This document shows, piece by piece, positions 62,182 to 64,000 of a stretch of DNA of 64,000 nt. Position 1 is the stretch's first letter; the number at the start of each line of letters is the position of its first letter. The DNA is from Aureisphaera sp963669405 (GTDB taxonomy: Bacteria; Bacteroidota; Bacteroidia; Flavobacteriales; Flavobacteriaceae). The position numbers were made by a program, and so were the translations under genes. The stretch lies in assembly GCA_963669405.2 (NCBI GenBank), contig CAXXHF010000002.1:1984001-2048000 (forward strand), given 5' to 3'. Under the pieces are notes generated by a model. The model was not told where the DNA came from. It saw only the letters and a program-made list of their open reading frames with translations, and searched no databases.

Positions 62182-63105
62182 ATGAAAGCACTAAAATTAC
62201 TTTTCGGATTTACATTATTGGCAACACTGTTTACTTCTTGTTATACCGAAGTAATTGTTGAAGAGGATACTACTATAGATCCAGTACCAACGATTACCTT
62301 GGAAGAGGTATTGAATTCGCACGAATTGTGGTATGTAGATATTAACCGTTCTAATGCAAGTGGCCAAATACCGTACCTGCAAATTGCCTTTACGCTTTCA
62401 TTTAGAAATGGAAATATCATGGCGAATAATAATTTGGTCGGAATCGGAGATCAAGGTTATGGATTTGGAATCGATGTTGGTTACTATGATACTTTTGCTG
62501 ATGAACTTGAAATATCACACGACATTGATGGTTTCTATACCTTCGAAGTGACGCAGTTAAATGATCGAGAAATTGAACTCTATAATAGAATGCATAATGT
62601 GCAATATGTCTTAGTAGGATACCAAAGAAGTACTTTTGATTATGACCTGTTGTTCTATGACAACATCCACTATTTTGTGCAGGAGTATGTAGCCTGGGAA
62701 AAGATATATACCAGTCCTTATGGTGAGCCAAATGAGTTTGACTATGAGAATTTCCTTCAGTTTTTACCAGGTGGTGGAGATGGAAATTTTCAAAGTTCGC
62801 AAGATGACAATGGCGCCGATATCCATAGCATTTATTGGGATTATACAGGAATCTTTAATATAGATGATGTAACGGGCGATATGTACGCTAAATATTTAAC
62901 ACTAGATTATGATTATCTAGGCAATGAATATTTTGTTCTCGACGTTATTGATGACAGAACGGTTGAATTATTCCATGAACCTTCAGGTACTTTGTACCGT
63001 TTTCGAGGAAAAGGATATATTCAATACAAAAACAATGAAAAAAGGAAAATGCGCTTATCTAAAAAGGATATTGCAAAGCAAAACAAGAAGATTAGCATTT
63101 TCTAA
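62182..63105 (+). CDS. Lipoprotein of unknown function
   Basis: The 307-residue protein has a lipobox (ATLFTSC, Cys20) and an acidic, Thr-rich spacer. Two similar-looking halves, WYVDINRSNASGQIPYLQIA and later IYWDYTGIFNIDD, are rich in aromatic and acidic residues. EHFVLDV-type strands (LGNEYFVLDVIDDRTVELFH) and a basic C terminus (KKDIAKQNKKISIF) follow. No family is recognised. The fold may be lipocalin-like (inference from the strand pattern). It is preceded by a sigma-54-like promoter and followed by a hairpin terminator. Confidence 0.75.
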   Translation: MKALKLLFGFTLLATLFTSCYTEVIVEEDTTIDPVPTITLEEVLNSHELWYVDINRSNASGQIPYLQIAFTLSFRNGNIMANNNLVGIGDQGYGFGIDVGYYDTFADELEISHDIDGFYTFEVTQLNDREIELYNRMHNVQYVLVGYQRSTFDYDLLFYDNIHYFVQEYVAWEKIYTSPYGEPNEFDYENFLQFLPGGGDGNFQSSQDDNGADIHSIYWDYTGIFNIDDVTGDMYAKYLTLDYDYLGNEYFVLDVIDDRTVELFHEPSGTLYRFRGKGYIQYKNNEKRKMRLSKKDIAKQNKKISIF

Positions 63106-63137
63106 GATATAAAGACTTTTGGTTGGTTATTTAGTTG

Positions 63138-63178
63138 AAACCGCTGGGTTCTCATTCTTCGAGTTCCGGCGGTTTCTT
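63138..63178. terminator. Convergent terminator between the lipoprotein gene and nadD
   Basis: AAACCGCTGG (63138-63147) pairs with CCGGCGGTTT (63166-63175) with one wobble, around an 18-base loop. A T-rich stretch follows (63173-63182). It starts 32 bases after the lipoprotein stop and reaches the nadD stop. Confidence 0.7.
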
Positions 63179-63767
63179 ATTTATAGAAATTCATCTCATC
63201 TAAATATCGCCAAACGTTATGAGGTAAGAGTGGCCGAATGTTTTTTCCCTCTTTAATACTTTTTCGGATAAAAGTCGAGGAAATTTCCATTATGGGGGCA
63301 TCAATCTGAGTGATCTTTTTATGCCCTTTAAATTGATGTTCTATAGTTCCTTCAGAAATTCTTGGGTACACATAAATGGCATATTGATCCAGAATCACCT
63401 CATAGTTTTTCCACTTATGAAAGCTCTTCAGGTTGTCCTCTCCCATGATTAAATAGAAATTGTAGTCGGGATACTTTTCATCTAAAACGGCCAACGTATT
63501 TACGGTATAATTGGGTTGGGGCAAATCGAATTCTACCTTACTTGCTTTAATTTTCGGATAGTCCTCCAAAGCAATGTCCACCATAGTGAACCGATGATGG
63601 TTGTCCAATAAGGTTTTTTTCTTTTTATGTGGGTTATGAGGGGTAACCACCATCCAAACTTCGTCCAATCCACCGTATTCTACCATGTGGTTGGCAATGG
63701 TTAGATGACCCACATGAATAGGATTAAAAGTTCCAAAGTACAATCCTATTTTTTTTGAAGATGCCAT
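63177..63767 (-). CDS. nadD: Nicotinate-nucleotide adenylyltransferase
   Basis: The 196-residue nucleotidyltransferase has GTFNPIHVGH (12-21), the ATP-binding HxGH motif. The second family motif, EISSTFIRKSI, lies near the C terminus. VTPHNPHKKKKTLLDNHHRF is the usual substrate loop. It converts nicotinate mononucleotide to deamido-NAD. The ATG overlaps the stop of gmk by one base (TAATG), so the two genes are coupled. Confidence 0.96.
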   Translation of the reverse strand: MASSKKIGLYFGTFNPIHVGHLTIANHMVEYGGLDEVWMVVTPHNPHKKKKTLLDNHHRFTMVDIALEDYPKIKASKVEFDLPQPNYTVNTLAVLDEKYPDYNFYLIMGEDNLKSFHKWKNYEVILDQYAIYVYPRISEGTIEHQFKGHKKITQIDAPIMEISSTFIRKSIKEGKNIRPLLPHNVWRYLDEMNFYK

Positions 63768-64000
63768 TATTCTTCTTTTGAACTAATTTTTTTTGAAATA
63801 TGCTTTACCACCAACTGTTCTGCTTCATTCAAGGCATTTTCCAAGATGTCATTTTCAATAATAAAGTCAAATTGTGGAGCTGTTGCCATTTCTACAGAAG
63901 CCTTCGCAATTCGCATATTAATCTTTTCGTCGCTTTCTGTTTTTCGTTTTTTTAAGCGTATTTTAAGCTCTTCCACACTTGGAGGACGTACAAAAACAGC
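63767..64000 (-). CDS. gmk: Guanylate kinase, C-terminal part (5' end outside window)
   Basis: The frame is open to the window edge and ends at the TAA at 63767-63769. Visible sequence begins AVFVRPPSVEELKIRLKKRK, the typical core of GMP kinase after the nucleotide loop. MRIAKASVEMATAPQFDFII follows, as do the C-terminal helices. GTG at 63976 is internal, not the start. It makes GDP from GMP and ATP. It is coupled with nadD. Confidence 0.93.
   Translation of the reverse strand, partial: AVFVRPPSVEELKIRLKKRKTESDEKINMRIAKASVEMATAPQFDFIIENDILENALNEAEQLVVKHISKKISSKEE

Noticed and set aside
1..64000. tRNA, rRNA, CRISPR array, insertion sequence or prophage
   Set aside because: No clover-leaf-like gene, regular spaced repeat, transposase or phage structural gene could be recognised in any gap or frame.

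Overview
The window reads as chromosomal DNA of a marine-type member of the Flavobacteriaceae (Bacteroidota). The supporting signs are AT-rich sequence, many lipoproteins with short signal peptides ending in S-C or A-C, starts with little Shine-Dalgarno sequence, -7 elements of the TAnnTTTG type, a complete bat (aerotolerance) operon, Por/type IX secretion (T9SS) C-terminal sorting domains, a DUF2652 protein, a BatC/BatE pair and the gmk-nadD junction. I see no tRNA, rRNA, CRISPR array, insertion sequence or prophage. Coding density is high and no gene-free gap is longer than about 220 bases. The largest gaps are 8844-9048, 23276-23494 and 31444-31643. Genes are cut at both window edges: pyruvate kinase on the left and guanylate kinase on the right.

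Layout. 1-8.9 kb: pyk 3' end, an AlkC/AlkD-like HEAT protein, a DUF2652 cyclase-like protein, an SH3 lipoprotein, dinB, a small VOC/CYTH/YciI operon, and cutC coupled to a GH20 beta-hexosaminidase. 9.0-15.3 kb: a tight five-gene operon encoding an unknown protein, a GST-cytochrome P450 fusion, a membrane protein with a duplicated domain, a DyP-type haem peroxidase and a patatin-like lipase. This is the most unusual metabolic unit here and looks like a lipid-peroxide or oxylipin-type pathway (inference). 15.3-25.0 kb: PBP1C, a giant alpha-2-macroglobulin lipoprotein and a DUF4173 membrane protein. 25.1-30.3 kb: an ABM-domain protein, then a four-gene operon (outer-membrane barrel, P-loop NTPase, degenerate ABC exporter, beta-helix lipoprotein) preceded by a 41-bp dyad. 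30.4-35.4 kb: isoaspartyl peptidase, a CAP-domain lipoprotein, 3-hydroxyanthranilate dioxygenase with a PNPOx-like flavoprotein, ALDH7 and a small lipoprotein. 35.4-41.3 kb, minus strand: metallophosphatase, double zinc-ribbon membrane protein, SPFH-GYF protein, AlbA_2 protein, SDR and aldo-keto reductase. 41.5-50.6 kb: moxR-DUF58-unknown-batA-batB-batC-batD-batE. 50.7-55.4 kb: a small membrane protein, a SulP transporter, a CvpA-family protein and pheS between two small conserved unknowns. 55.4-60.9 kb: two T9SS-secreted proteins. The larger one has a GC-rich C-terminal 40% inside an otherwise AT-rich gene. 61-64 kb: gpsA, an unknown lipoprotein behind a sigma-54-like promoter, nadD and gmk.

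Most of the window is ordinary core and envelope biology. The parts worth a second look are the P450/DyP/patatin operon, the operon with the degenerate ABC transporter and its dyad, and the abrupt base-composition change inside the large secreted protein. All calls were made by reading the sequence. No database search was run, so family assignments rest on recognised motifs and gene order.
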